The translations under genes were made by a program, and so were the position numbers. This document shows, piece after piece, positions 27,825 through 36,222 of a stretch of DNA of 50,738 nucleotides. Under the pieces are notes generated by a model. It made no database searches, was not told the origin of the DNA, and saw only the letters and a list, made by a program, of their open reading frames with translations. The DNA comes from Brassicibacter mesophilus (lineage in GTDB: Bacteria; Bacillota; Clostridia; Tissierellales; Proteiniboraceae). The stretch lies in assembly GCF_050433385.1 (NCBI RefSeq), contig NZ_JBNPXI010000028.1, positions 1-50,738 of the forward strand, read 5' to 3'. Position 1 is the stretch's first letter, and every line of letters begins with the position of its first letter.

Positions 27825-28799
27825 CTATTTTACTTCTCCTGTTTCTATTGGTAAGTCCTCATAGTAACTCCACTCAATCCAAGATCCATCATAATTTTTG
27901 ACATTTTCATATCCTAAAAGCTGTGTTAATACAAATGTTGTATGAGCTGAACGTACTGCTGATTGACAGTAAGGTATTATAGTTTTATCTTTAGTAATAC
28001 CTTTTCCTTCATATAGCTTTTTAAGCTCTTCTACAGATTTGAATGTCATATCAGCTCCCTCTCCAGTATTTATAGCTTCTTTATATTCAATCCATATGCT
28101 TTGAGGAATTCTGCCTTTTCTAAATGCTCCACTCTTCAAGTCTTTTCCTGTAAACTCATCTATAGAACGTGTATCAAGTACTATTACATTTGGATCATCA
28201 AATGCAGCCTTTACATCTTCAAGAGTAGCTAGTTTATTTTCATCAACATTGCTTTCAAATTTATATTCTTTTGCTGTTATTTCAGGTTTAGCTGTTGTAG
28301 TCTCAAGACCTGCTGCCTTCCAACCATCAATTCCACCGTCTATTAAGGCTGCCTTATCATGACCATACATATCTAGTATCCACCAAAATCTAGCTGCATC
28401 ATAATCTCCTTTTCCATCATAAAGAAGAATCATAGTTTCGTTATCGATTCCCAAACTACCTAAAAGCTGTTCTATCTTTTCCTTTTCAGCTCTCATACCT
28501 TCAAAAGGATAGTTCGTACTTTCATAGTCTGGTCTCCAAATGCTCATTGCACTTGATATATGTCCTAAAGCGTATTCTGTGGATTTTCTTATATCAATAA
28601 CTGCTATATTGCCACCTTTATCAATCATGTCTTTAGCAGTTTTCGCGCTGATTATTACATCTTGATTTGCATACTGTGAGTATTTATCCTCTTGTTTTTG
28701 TAATTCCTTCTCAGTCTTAACTTCAGGTTTGCTACATCCAACAACACCAATAACCAACATTAATGATAAAATTAATAATAAAAACTTTTTCACGAACAT
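27825..28799 (-). CDS. Exported double-rhodanese sulfurtransferase lipoprotein (2)
   Basis: 324 residues. Lipoprotein signal (LLILSLMLVIGVVGC, Cys22). The first rhodanese domain (NIAVIDIRKSTEYALGHI) lacks an active Cys; the second (VIVLDTRSIDEFTGKDLKSG) has the active loop PYCQSAVRSAHT. It ends YENVKNYDGSWIEWSYYEDL, nearly the same as the paralogue at 26019-26975. The two are close paralogues on either side of the TVP38 gene, and the differing active loops (CKSAVR versus CQSAVR) hint at separate acceptors. It lies 39 bases after the HdrB-like gene, in the same operon. Confidence 0.9.
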   Translation of the reverse strand: MFVKKFLLLILSLMLVIGVVGCSKPEVKTEKELQKQEDKYSQYANQDVIISAKTAKDMIDKGGNIAVIDIRKSTEYALGHISSAMSIWRPDYESTNYPFEGMRAEKEKIEQLLGSLGIDNETMILLYDGKGDYDAARFWWILDMYGHDKAALIDGGIDGWKAAGLETTTAKPEITAKEYKFESNVDENKLATLEDVKAAFDDPNVIVLDTRSIDEFTGKDLKSGAFRKGRIPQSIWIEYKEAINTGEGADMTFKSVEELKKLYEGKGITKDKTIIPYCQSAVRSAHTTFVLTQLLGYENVKNYDGSWIEWSYYEDLPIETGEVK

Positions 28800-28838
28800 T
28801 CCTCCTATTAGTGATCTAGTTTATAAACTTATATCATA

Positions 28839-29621
28839 TTATTTTAGAACTCTGTTGATAGCTGTTTTTGATTTATATCTGTTAGCCCAGCTTGTTATTG
28901 GACCTCCTGGTACCCCTGGAAACTCTGATCTTGAAGTCCAAGGACCATCAAATATTAAATCAAGTATATGAATTGCTTTCTTTCCACCTTTAACCATTGA
29001 TTCTCTACATGCTGCGCAATATGTTACCATGTAGTCTGATTGAACCTCCGCTGTTCTTCTTTTCATGATTCTAAGTGCAAGATCAGGATTAGCTGGTACT
29101 ATCATTCCACCAAATCCACAGCATCTTGTGTTCTCTCTTGTGTGTGGTGGTTCTTCAACCTTATATCCAAGCTCGTTCATTATCCACCTGATACCATCAT
29201 GAATTGCAGGAACATTTCTAGTTGGGCATGAGTCATGAATAGCAATCGTAATGTCACTGTTCTTACCTATTCCTTTTGATTTTTCAGGTAATCCAATCTT
29301 AGGGAATAGCTCCCATAGTGAAGTTACCTTTTGATTAGGGCTATACTCTGACATAGTTAAATAACAGGATTGACATGCTACTATTATTTCTTCAGCACCT
29401 AATCTGTCTATTTCAGCCTGAAGTTCTCCATATCTTTCTTTAAATTTCTCAACTTGCCCTAATGCTTTTGTAGGTTTACCACAGCATTTAAGTATTGCAC
29501 CTGTACCTGGCAATTTTTCCTGTAAGTATTCTAATGTAGCTTCTACAAGCTTAGGATTATATGATGGTAAGCTACAGCCAGGTATAAATACTCTTTTGGT
29601 CTTTCCAGTATTATTTGTCAT
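28839..29621 (-). CDS. HdrB-like protein with two CCG motifs
   Basis: 260 residues. Two full CX(n)CCGX(n)CXXC motifs are present: FIPGCSLPS with LKCCGKP and ACQSC; then HDSCPTR with RCCGFGG and YCAAC. In HdrB of heterodisulfide reductase these ligate two non-cubane [4Fe-4S] clusters that cleave disulfides; related CCG proteins serve succinate, lactate and glycolate oxidoreductases. It starts two bases after the GltD-like flavoprotein, a tight coupling that implies one complex. No signal or membrane segment, so cytosolic. With exported rhodaneses downstream, a sulfane-sulfur or disulfide substrate is likely, but this is inference. Confidence 0.85.
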   Translation of the reverse strand: MTNNTGKTKRVFIPGCSLPSYNPKLVEATLEYLQEKLPGTGAILKCCGKPTKALGQVEKFKERYGELQAEIDRLGAEEIIVACQSCYLTMSEYSPNQKVTSLWELFPKIGLPEKSKGIGKNSDITIAIHDSCPTRNVPAIHDGIRWIMNELGYKVEEPPHTRENTRCCGFGGMIVPANPDLALRIMKRRTAEVQSDYMVTYCAACRESMVKGGKKAIHILDLIFDGPWTSRSEFPGVPGGPITSWANRYKSKTAINRVLK

Positions 29622-29623
29622 GA

Positions 29624-31423
29624 TTAAGACCTCCTCTTAGCTGGTTTAGCTGTATTAAATAGCTTAGAGAAACCAAGCAATTGATGCATTTCTATTGCAT
29701 TATGTCCCTTCATAGGAGACTTGCCGTTGTTAGCTTTTATCATTTCTTTTCTAATATCCATAAACCTATCCTTCATTTCAAAGTCTTTAGGACACGCTAA
29801 TGTACATTGACTGCACATATTACATGAATAAGGTATAATTGGCTCAATCTCTCCAGTTTCAAGCATTCTTTCAAATAAATCCTTAGGACATTCACAGAAA
29901 TCACCAAGCATCTCACATTCCTTCATACAAAGCTTACACTCACATTTTAAGCATCTCGAAGCTTCATTTTTTGCTTGTTCCTCTGTGAGTCCTAAATCAA
30001 CCTCTTCAAAGCTATGAACTCTTATACTAGGTTCTATTTGACGAGTTTTAACTCTCGGTAAATCTTCAGTTTCTTCTTTAACTTCTGTTTCGAGCCAAGT
30101 TTCATAAGCTCCTTCATATTCTCTTTCAATAGTCATATCCTTGCCTTGAAGGAATTTATCTATAGATATAGCAGCTTTTCTTCCCTCTGCCATTGCTTCT
30201 ACTACAATTACTGACCTGCCACTTGCATCCCCTGCTACAAACACATTATCTAATTTAGTCTGTAAAGTAACTCGATCTACCTTGAACCTTCCGCCTCTAA
30301 CTGTTTCAAGCATATCATCAGCTACAAAAGAATTATCTACTGCCTGACCTACTGCAAATATAACATTGTCAACATCAAAAATCTTTTTATTGCTTTCATT
30401 AAATTGAGGAGCAAAATTGCCTTCCTTATCAAAGATTGACGTACATTCTTTTACTTCAAATCCTGCTACCTTACCATCTTTTTCAACTATTTTTTCTGGA
30501 CCAAAGCCAGCATGTATTATTACTCCTTCTTCTTCCGCTTCTTCTATTTCCCATGCATGAGCAGGCATCTTATCCTTAGGCTCTAAACATACCATGTGAA
30601 CCTCTTTAGCTCCAACTCTTCTAGCTGATCTTGCAACATCTATTGCAACATTTCCTCCACCTACTACTACTATTTTCTCTGCTATATCAAACTTACGAGT
30701 TAAACTCACTTCTCTTAAGAAATCAACGGCATTAAGGACTCCCTTAAGGTTACTTCCTGGTATTGGAATAACTACTCCTTTATGAGCTCCAACTGCAATT
30801 ATTACCGAATCATAATCTTTTCTTAACTGTTCAAATGTGATATCTTTTCCAACTTCAACGCCTAGCTTGATATCTACTCCTAGTTTGTTTAGTAAACTGT
30901 ATTCGAAATCTATAACATTTCTTGGCAACCTATATTCAGGTATACCAACTCTCATCATTCCTCCAACTACAGGAAGTTTTTCGAATATAGTAACTTTGTA
31001 GCCTTTCCTCCTTAAATCTAATGCTGCTTGCGCACCTGCAGGCCCTGCACCTATTACTGCAACTGTCTTACTATTTTCAGCTTCAATAGCTTTATCCCAG
31101 TTATTTTCATCATCATAGTTATCTGATACAAATCTCTTTAGTGCTGCTATTGACATAGGCTGCCTAAAAGCTTCTTCTCTTTTACATTTTTCTTCGCATG
31201 GGTGAGCACATATTCTTCCAAGTGATGCCGGAATGAAAAGCTTTTCCCTTATCAATTTAATTGCTTCATTATACTTACCTTCTGCAATCAAATTTACATA
31301 TCCCTTAACATCAGTGTGCATTGGACATGTAGCTTCACAGTATGGAGGGGCATCTCCCGTACAATTATCTACTATTTCTTGCATCTTCTCCAAAACATGC
31401 TTTGGATAAGTTATCTTGTTCAT
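29624..31423 (-). CDS. GltD-like FAD/NAD(P)H oxidoreductase with C-terminal ferredoxin-like domain
   Basis: 599 residues. The N-terminus has the iron-sulfur motif of glutamate synthase small subunits (YCEATCPMHTDVKGYV, GRICAHPCEEKCKR). A two-dinucleotide fold follows: FAD site VIGAGPAGAQAALDLRR near 125, GGMMRVGIPEYRLPR, NAD(P)H site VVVGGGNVAIDVARSARR near 260, and VFVAGDASGRS. Beyond about residue 490 there is an extra cysteine-rich domain (CLKCECKLCMKEC, then YSCNMCSQCTLACPKDFEM) like HdrC, which GltD lacks. It should pass NAD(P)H electrons through this domain to the HdrB-like protein encoded two bases on. First gene of the operon 31423-27120. Confidence 0.88.
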   Translation of the reverse strand: MNKITYPKHVLEKMQEIVDNCTGDAPPYCEATCPMHTDVKGYVNLIAEGKYNEAIKLIREKLFIPASLGRICAHPCEEKCKREEAFRQPMSIAALKRFVSDNYDDENNWDKAIEAENSKTVAVIGAGPAGAQAALDLRRKGYKVTIFEKLPVVGGMMRVGIPEYRLPRNVIDFEYSLLNKLGVDIKLGVEVGKDITFEQLRKDYDSVIIAVGAHKGVVIPIPGSNLKGVLNAVDFLREVSLTRKFDIAEKIVVVGGGNVAIDVARSARRVGAKEVHMVCLEPKDKMPAHAWEIEEAEEEGVIIHAGFGPEKIVEKDGKVAGFEVKECTSIFDKEGNFAPQFNESNKKIFDVDNVIFAVGQAVDNSFVADDMLETVRGGRFKVDRVTLQTKLDNVFVAGDASGRSVIVVEAMAEGRKAAISIDKFLQGKDMTIEREYEGAYETWLETEVKEETEDLPRVKTRQIEPSIRVHSFEEVDLGLTEEQAKNEASRCLKCECKLCMKECEMLGDFCECPKDLFERMLETGEIEPIIPYSCNMCSQCTLACPKDFEMKDRFMDIRKEMIKANNGKSPMKGHNAIEMHQLLGFSKLFNTAKPAKRRS

Positions 31424-31456
31424 AATGAACCCCCTTTATATAAAACTGAGTTATCT

Positions 31457-31474
31457 TTGTTAATTTCTCTACAA
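31457..31474 (-). promoter_or_regulatory. Rex-like operator at the flavoprotein operon promoter
   Basis: TTGTTAATTTCTCTACAA is the same kind of 18-base site as those at the first rhodanese promoter (identical TCTACAA half). It lies 34 bases before the ATG at 31423 and just downstream of a TATAAT -10 (about 31478-31483), a position suited to repression. Confidence 0.5.
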
Positions 31475-31488
31475 ATTAATTATATATT

Positions 31489-31557
31489 AAAGAATCTATG
31501 ATAACTAATAAGTATTGCTTATAATACATAATAATAACTTATCATAGTTAATTCTTT
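31489..31557. promoter_or_regulatory. LysR-type regulator binding region in the divergent promoter
   Basis: A long imperfect palindrome: CTATGATAA (31496-31504) with TTATCATAG (31539-31547) and outer AAAGAAT/ATTCTTT. Within it ATAAGTATTGCTTAT (31508-31522) is a perfect 5-5-5 palindrome containing the T-N11-A box of LysR regulators, and ATAATAACTTAT (31531-31542) is a possible second half-site. It lies between the divergent regulator and the flavoprotein operon, upstream of the latter's -35, where an activator would bind. Confidence 0.65.
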
Positions 31558-31684
31558 ATCAATGTTGAGTTTACTGGTATTTCTTCTATATATTTCTTAA
31601 AAGGTTTTATTATGATATAATCGAAGTATATTATATATAGTTTGACTTATTTATGCATTATAAAAATTGAACAAAGGTGATGTC

Positions 31685-32575
31685 ATGAACATAGACTATT
31701 TAGAGGCATTTTATGTGACAGTAAAAGTAAATAGTATTTCAAAAGCAGCTAAATTACTTCACTTAACTCAACCAGGGCTAAGTATGCAGATTCAATCATT
31801 AGAAAAAGAGCTTCAAGTAAGTTTACTTAACAGAAGCAACAAAGGAGTAGAACTTACTGAGGCAGGTAAGATTGTCTTTGATTATGCAAGTACTATTCTG
31901 TCATTGCAAGACAATATTGAAAGAGACCTGCAGAATTTAAAAACACATAAAAAGAACCTATTAATAGGTTCCTGTAAAGCTGTAGGAGAATATGCTCTTC
32001 CTTGTAGTATTTATATCTATAAGCATGAGAACAAGGATGTAGATATAAATCTAGAAATCATGAATACAGATGATGTAATTGAAAGCTTGCTTAACAGAAC
32101 AGTAAATATAGGTATCATTCATGGAGATTCAAGAAATAAGGATATTAAGACTCAAAAAATCACCTTAGATAACTTAATGCTTGTAACATCATTACCTTTG
32201 ATGAAAAATACTATAACTATAACCGAATTGACTAAGCTACCTCTTATCTTTAGAGAGCAGGGTTCAGGTACTAGAATGACTATTAATAATGTTTTAAATA
32301 CTCATGATATCGAAATCGATGACCTAAACATAATATATGAGCTTAACTCAATGGAGGCAATAAAGTCATCTGTTATAGCTGGTAAAGGAATTTCTTTTAT
32401 TCCTGAGCTATCTATTAAGAGAGAGTTAAGAGATGGTGTACTTAAGCAAATCCAAATTGACAATATTGAAATAGTTTCGGAATACTATGTTGCTTACAGA
32501 AAAGATCATGAACTTAGTCCATATGAAAATGATTTTATAAAATTTATTAAGTCTTCAAAAAGAGGTTTTTGCTAG
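31685..32575 (+). CDS. LysR-family transcriptional regulator
   Basis: 296 residues. The N-terminal winged HTH is clear: YLEAFYVTVKVNSISKAAKL, LHLTQPGLSMQIQSLEKELQ, LLNRSNKGVELTEAG. The rest is a periplasmic-binding-like sensor domain (LLIGSCKAVGEYALP, LPLIFREQGSGTR, VIAGKGISFIPEL) of the CysB/CysL-like class, which often answers to sulfur or redox metabolites. Start 31685 has AAGGTGAT spaced six bases; an earlier TTG at 31667 has none. Divergent from the flavoprotein/rhodanese operon with LysR-type sites between, so it likely activates that operon. Confidence 0.9.
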   Translation: MNIDYLEAFYVTVKVNSISKAAKLLHLTQPGLSMQIQSLEKELQVSLLNRSNKGVELTEAGKIVFDYASTILSLQDNIERDLQNLKTHKKNLLIGSCKAVGEYALPCSIYIYKHENKDVDINLEIMNTDDVIESLLNRTVNIGIIHGDSRNKDIKTQKITLDNLMLVTSLPLMKNTITITELTKLPLIFREQGSGTRMTINNVLNTHDIEIDDLNIIYELNSMEAIKSSVIAGKGISFIPELSIKRELRDGVLKQIQIDNIEIVSEYYVAYRKDHELSPYENDFIKFIKSSKRGFC

Positions 32576-32583
32576 ATAACATG

Positions 32584-32622
32584 AAACCCGTAAGCTTGAA
32601 ACAATATCAAGCCTACGGGTTT
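32584..32622. terminator. Bidirectional terminator
   Basis: AAACCCGTA (32584-32592) pairs with TACGGGTTT (32614-32622), with GCTTGA/TCAAGC extending the stem after one mismatch. It sits between the convergent LysR gene and phosphotransferase gene and serves both. Confidence 0.85.
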
Positions 32623-33625
32623 AAAAGTATTCATTGAGCAATTTCTTCATAAAATCAATATCAAGATAATCTTGGATTTTCTTAAATGTATCCATATTTT
32701 TTATGTCTTTGTCAGGCTTCTGATACTCTAGATAAGCATATGCACACCATGACAGTGCTCTTAGATACAAGTATGGTGTATATAAATTTACTCTTTCTTT
32801 AATATTTTTATCTTTCCCATTAAGTCCTTCAGTATAGACTTTAAAAAATCCGTTCTTTTCTTCTTGACTCAAGATATACTCAGTTTTCCACAAGGTAGTA
32901 GTAGGTGCTAAGAATTGGGTTAAATCCTGACATGGATCACTTATAACAGGCTTCTCCCAGTCTATTAAATAGCTTTCAGTTTTTCCTATTATAAAGTTAT
33001 GAGAATTGACTTCAGTATTGTTTACAACATGCCATTTATCTTCTAAAAAATATCTTTCCTTATTTCTATTCTTTTCAGCCCAGTTCAAAAATCTATCAAA
33101 AAAATCCTTAAGTTCTTTAGAAATAATCGGTGATACAAAGAAATCTTTTAAAAGTCTCTTTCCTTCAATTATCCTGTCATTAAAAATATTTTCTTCAATT
33201 ATAAACGAATTAGTATTAGTTTTTGATAAGTCTAATAAGTGAATGCCTGCAAATATCTTAGCTGCTTTGTTTAAATCCTTGTTATACTCTAATGGCCTTC
33301 CTTCTAAAAATTCCATTATCAAAATACCATAGTCAAAAAAGCTTTTAGTATCGTCTACATAAAGAGCCTTCGGAGTAACTTTGCTTACTTCTAGTGCTTT
33401 AAGAGCGTCATATTCATATTTGATTTGATTATCTAACTCTAGCTGGCTTCCTGTATTTATTCTAAATACATATTTTTTCTCACAAGATTCTATTACAAAG
33501 TTTATATTGTACTCTCCTTGAGCTAGGAAACTAACAGTATAGTTGTTTGTTATAGGAATTATATCATTTATTTTATTGCTTTTAAGATATTCATATATCT
33601 GTTTAATCAGTTTACCTCTCAGCAT
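32621..33625 (-). CDS. APH/choline-kinase-like phosphotransferase, altered catalytic loop
   Basis: About 334 residues of protein-kinase-like fold: YNINFVIESCEKKYVFRINT (nucleotide loop), LIMEFLEGRPLEY (hinge), YLIDWEKPVISDPCQDL (metal-binding DWE). In the catalytic loop, where the family has HxDxxxxN, it reads NNTEVNSHNF: the His is lost and the base is Glu instead of Asp, so it may be slow, specialised or a pseudokinase. The frame opens with GTG at 33637, but ATG 33625 with GGAG upstream is more likely. Overlaps the glycosyltransferase gene, so it is the third gene of that operon. Substrate probably a sugar or lipid headgroup, by context only. Confidence 0.75.
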   Translation of the reverse strand: MLRGKLIKQIYEYLKSNKINDIIPITNNYTVSFLAQGEYNINFVIESCEKKYVFRINTGSQLELDNQIKYEYDALKALEVSKVTPKALYVDDTKSFFDYGILIMEFLEGRPLEYNKDLNKAAKIFAGIHLLDLSKTNTNSFIIEENIFNDRIIEGKRLLKDFFVSPIISKELKDFFDRFLNWAEKNRNKERYFLEDKWHVVNNTEVNSHNFIIGKTESYLIDWEKPVISDPCQDLTQFLAPTTTLWKTEYILSQEEKNGFFKVYTEGLNGKDKNIKERVNLYTPYLYLRALSWCAYAYLEYQKPDKDIKNMDTFKKIQDYLDIDFMKKLLNEYF

Positions 33626-34307
33626 ATTGAGCTTCACTCCAGAATTTACTTAAGTATTTTATAGTATTTTCAGGTACTACCCTATTTGAAAATAAACCTT
33701 GATCTACTTTTTTCTTAAACTTAAAAATATCTTCTTTTGTGTCAATGTCCATATGCTTAACTGTTAATCCAACACTTAATTCCATATTATTTGCTATATC
33801 TATAGTACCTTCAAGAACAGATTTTTTTCCCCATTTTAACTCTTTATCAAATATTTCTTTATGCAATTTTTTCATACCAACTAAATAGTATCCTCCATCA
33901 AACGTAGGTCCTAAGCATATATCGTTATTTTCAAGTATAGAAAAAGCATCTAGTAACTCATACGGCTGGATATCAGGTATGTCTGAACCTATGAGTATTA
34001 CATCTGTATATCCAATATTAAATACTTCTCCTATGGCATTTCCCATTCTTGCACCTAGATCATCACCTGTTTGCGGGAAACAGTTTATATAGGATGGTAT
34101 AATATCTTGTATTATATTGAGATTTCCCTCAGGTGTATATGTAAGGAAAATATCAACATCGTCATTAATATAGTTAAAAATATTAAATAAGTCCAAAAGA
34201 AAACATTTATGAATTCCAGCACACTTTTCTCCTGTAAAAATATCCATTAGCCTTGTTTTTGTCTTACCAGGTATAGGTATTCTAGTCATAAGTATAAGTG
34301 CTTTCAT
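33612..34307 (-). CDS. TIGR04282-type glycosyltransferase (DUF2064)
   Basis: 231 residues of nucleotidyl/glycosyltransferase A fold, cytosolic. It opens MKALILMTRIPIPGKTKTRL, the signature of the DUF2064/TIGR04282 family, with GDDLGARMGNA, VILIGSDIPDI and LGPTFDGGYYLVG. Members are almost always paired with TIGR04283 glycosyltransferases, as here, in clusters for modified lipids or arseno/selenosugar-like products. Its start overlaps the stop of the TIGR04283 gene by one base. A radical-SAM partner of the arsenosugar type is not in the window. Confidence 0.88.
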   Translation of the reverse strand: MKALILMTRIPIPGKTKTRLMDIFTGEKCAGIHKCFLLDLFNIFNYINDDVDIFLTYTPEGNLNIIQDIIPSYINCFPQTGDDLGARMGNAIGEVFNIGYTDVILIGSDIPDIQPYELLDAFSILENNDICLGPTFDGGYYLVGMKKLHKEIFDKELKWGKKSVLEGTIDIANNMELSVGLTVKHMDIDTKEDIFKFKKKVDQGLFSNRVVPENTIKYLSKFWSEAQYAER

Positions 34308-34981
34308 TACCTCGCCTCCCTATACATTTTGTTAAGCTTTGAAGGAGACATGCCTAATACATAAAATATTTTTATTTTATGCATAAGAAGCATCGTTTTA
34401 AGCTGTCCTCCATTCTTAAATCTTCTTGCGGAAGTACCTATTTTAACATCTAGCATTTTCATTTTTTTAGTTTTATGAAGTCTTCTAGATAGTTCCCAGT
34501 CTTCCATTAGTTCAATTTCTTTGTATCCACCTAATTTATTAAAGATATCCCTTTTCACAAATATGCCTTGGTCTCCAAAATATAAACCTAGATACTTCGC
34601 ACGCCAATTTGAGGTTCTTGATATAAATCTCATGAACCTAGTATTATAATCATAAAAATAGAGAGAAAAACCACCACAAGTATAACCTCGACTAACAGCA
34701 TACTCTATACCATATAATGAATCCTTAGATACTATAGAATCAGAATGAACAAACCAGAGTATATCTCCCTTAGCTGCTTCAGCCCCTTTATTCATCTGAT
34801 TAGCCCTACCTCTTCTACTTTGAACTACAGTGCTATACTTAGATGCAATTTGAACTGTATTATCACTGCTCCCGCCATCAACAACTATTATTTCTTTTTC
34901 TCCATCAAGATTACAAAGCTGTCTAAGTGTATTTTCAATACTTTTCTCTTCATTTAATACTGGTACTATTATTGATATCAA
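34307..34981 (-). CDS. TIGR04283-type family 2 glycosyltransferase
   Basis: 224 residues. GT2 fold: MISIIVPVLNEEKSIENTL, KEIIVVDGGSSDNTVQIA, RGRANQMNKGAEAAKGDILW then FVHSDS (DxD equivalent), CGGFSLYF, FGDQGIFVKRDIFNKLGG and MEDWELSRRL. The C-terminal VLGMSPSKLNKMYR is near the membrane in family members. Pairs with the downstream TIGR04282 gene and phosphotransferase. The 192 bases upstream (34982-35173) carry no gene. Acceptor unknown. Confidence 0.88.
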   Translation of the reverse strand: MISIIVPVLNEEKSIENTLRQLCNLDGEKEIIVVDGGSSDNTVQIASKYSTVVQSRRGRANQMNKGAEAAKGDILWFVHSDSIVSKDSLYGIEYAVSRGYTCGGFSLYFYDYNTRFMRFISRTSNWRAKYLGLYFGDQGIFVKRDIFNKLGGYKEIELMEDWELSRRLHKTKKMKMLDVKIGTSARRFKNGGQLKTMLLMHKIKIFYVLGMSPSKLNKMYREAR

Positions 34982-35173
34982 AATATCACTTCTTTCAAAC
35001 GTTCTTTTTTCTTAACTACTGCAAAACAAATAGGACAATAAAATTGTATTAATATGAATAAAAAAATAAGAGAATGCTTATAAGATTTTGCTAAGAAAAC
35101 TAGGTGAAAGAAACTAGAAAAATCTGTTATTGTATTTTTGAAACTCGCTGGAGAAAAGATTCCATTTCATTCA

Positions 35174-36205
35174 TCAGTCATTATTTCTAAAAAATATCGC
35201 ATTATTAAAATCTATTTTTACTCCAACCTTATCTCCTACATCAAATACTCTACTTGAATCAGCTATGCATTTAAACTCCAAACTATTAATTGAAACTGTA
35301 TAATATATTCTATCACCAGCATACCTTTTTACTTTTACTATTCCTGTAATGTTTGTGTTATTGTCAAATTTAGTTAATTGGATCTCTTCAGGCTTAATCA
35401 TAACCTTGACTGATGAATACTTATTAAAGTTAGTTTTTACATCTACAATATCCGAAATGAACATACCATCTTTTATATATCCATTTATATAATTTTTTTC
35501 ACCAAAAAAATCAGCTACCTCTGATGAAATAGGCTTTTGATAAAGCTCTGCAGGAGTACCGAACTGTCTTATTTTCCCGTCAAGCATTACAGCTATTTTG
35601 TCTGATGTCATTAACGCTTCTTCCTTGTCGTGAGTAACTAAGATAGTGGTTATATTCAGTTTCCTTTGTATCTTAAGAATAAAATCTCTCATAGTTTCTC
35701 TTAATCTCATATCAAGATTTGAAAATGGTTCATCAAGTAAAAGCACCTTAGGATGTATAGCTAACGCTCTTGCAAGAGCTACTCTTTGCTTTTGTCCTCC
35801 CGACAGTTCGTTTGGATATTTTTTTTCATATCCATTTAATTGAACAAGATCAAGCATGTTCTTCACCTGCTCTTGTCTCTTAACCTTATCTACCTTAGCC
35901 ATTTTAAGTCCAAATTCAATATTCTGAGCAACATTTAAATGAGGAAAAAGAAGATAGTCTTGAAATACTATCACCGCTCCTCTTTTTTCAACTTGTATAT
36001 TTAAAATTGAACTGTTTCCAAAAAGTATATCTCCCCTATCTGGCCTTATTAATCCTGCTATTATCTTAAGAGTAGTTGTCTTCCCACAACCTGAAGGTCC
36101 TAGAAGAGATACCATCTCGCCTTCTTCTACAACAAGATTTACATCATCAAGCACCTTTTTATTATCAAAAACCTTAGTTATATTCTTTAGTTTTATCTGT
36201 GACAT
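35174..36205 (-). CDS. ABC importer ATPase (YnjD/PotA-type)
   Basis: 343 residues. Walker A LLGPSGCGKTTTLKIIAGL at 34-52, Q-loop QDYLLFPHL, signature NELSGGQKQRVALARAL near 130, Walker B VLLLDEPFSNLD, switch His in LVTHDKEEA. The last 100 residues form the TOBE domain of importers of the polyamine/iron/thiamine class. It is the last gene of an operon of solute-binding lipoprotein, two permeases and ATPase. GGGAGC precedes the ATG. Energises import of the solute bound by the YnjB-like lipoprotein. Confidence 0.9.
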   Translation of the reverse strand: MSQIKLKNITKVFDNKKVLDDVNLVVEEGEMVSLLGPSGCGKTTTLKIIAGLIRPDRGDILFGNSSILNIQVEKRGAVIVFQDYLLFPHLNVAQNIEFGLKMAKVDKVKRQEQVKNMLDLVQLNGYEKKYPNELSGGQKQRVALARALAIHPKVLLLDEPFSNLDMRLRETMRDFILKIQRKLNITTILVTHDKEEALMTSDKIAVMLDGKIRQFGTPAELYQKPISSEVADFFGEKNYINGYIKDGMFISDIVDVKTNFNKYSSVKVMIKPEEIQLTKFDNNTNITGIVKVKRYAGDRIYYTVSINSLEFKCIADSSRVFDVGDKVGVKIDFNNAIFFRNND

Positions 36206-36222
36206 AGTTTAGCTCCCCTTGT

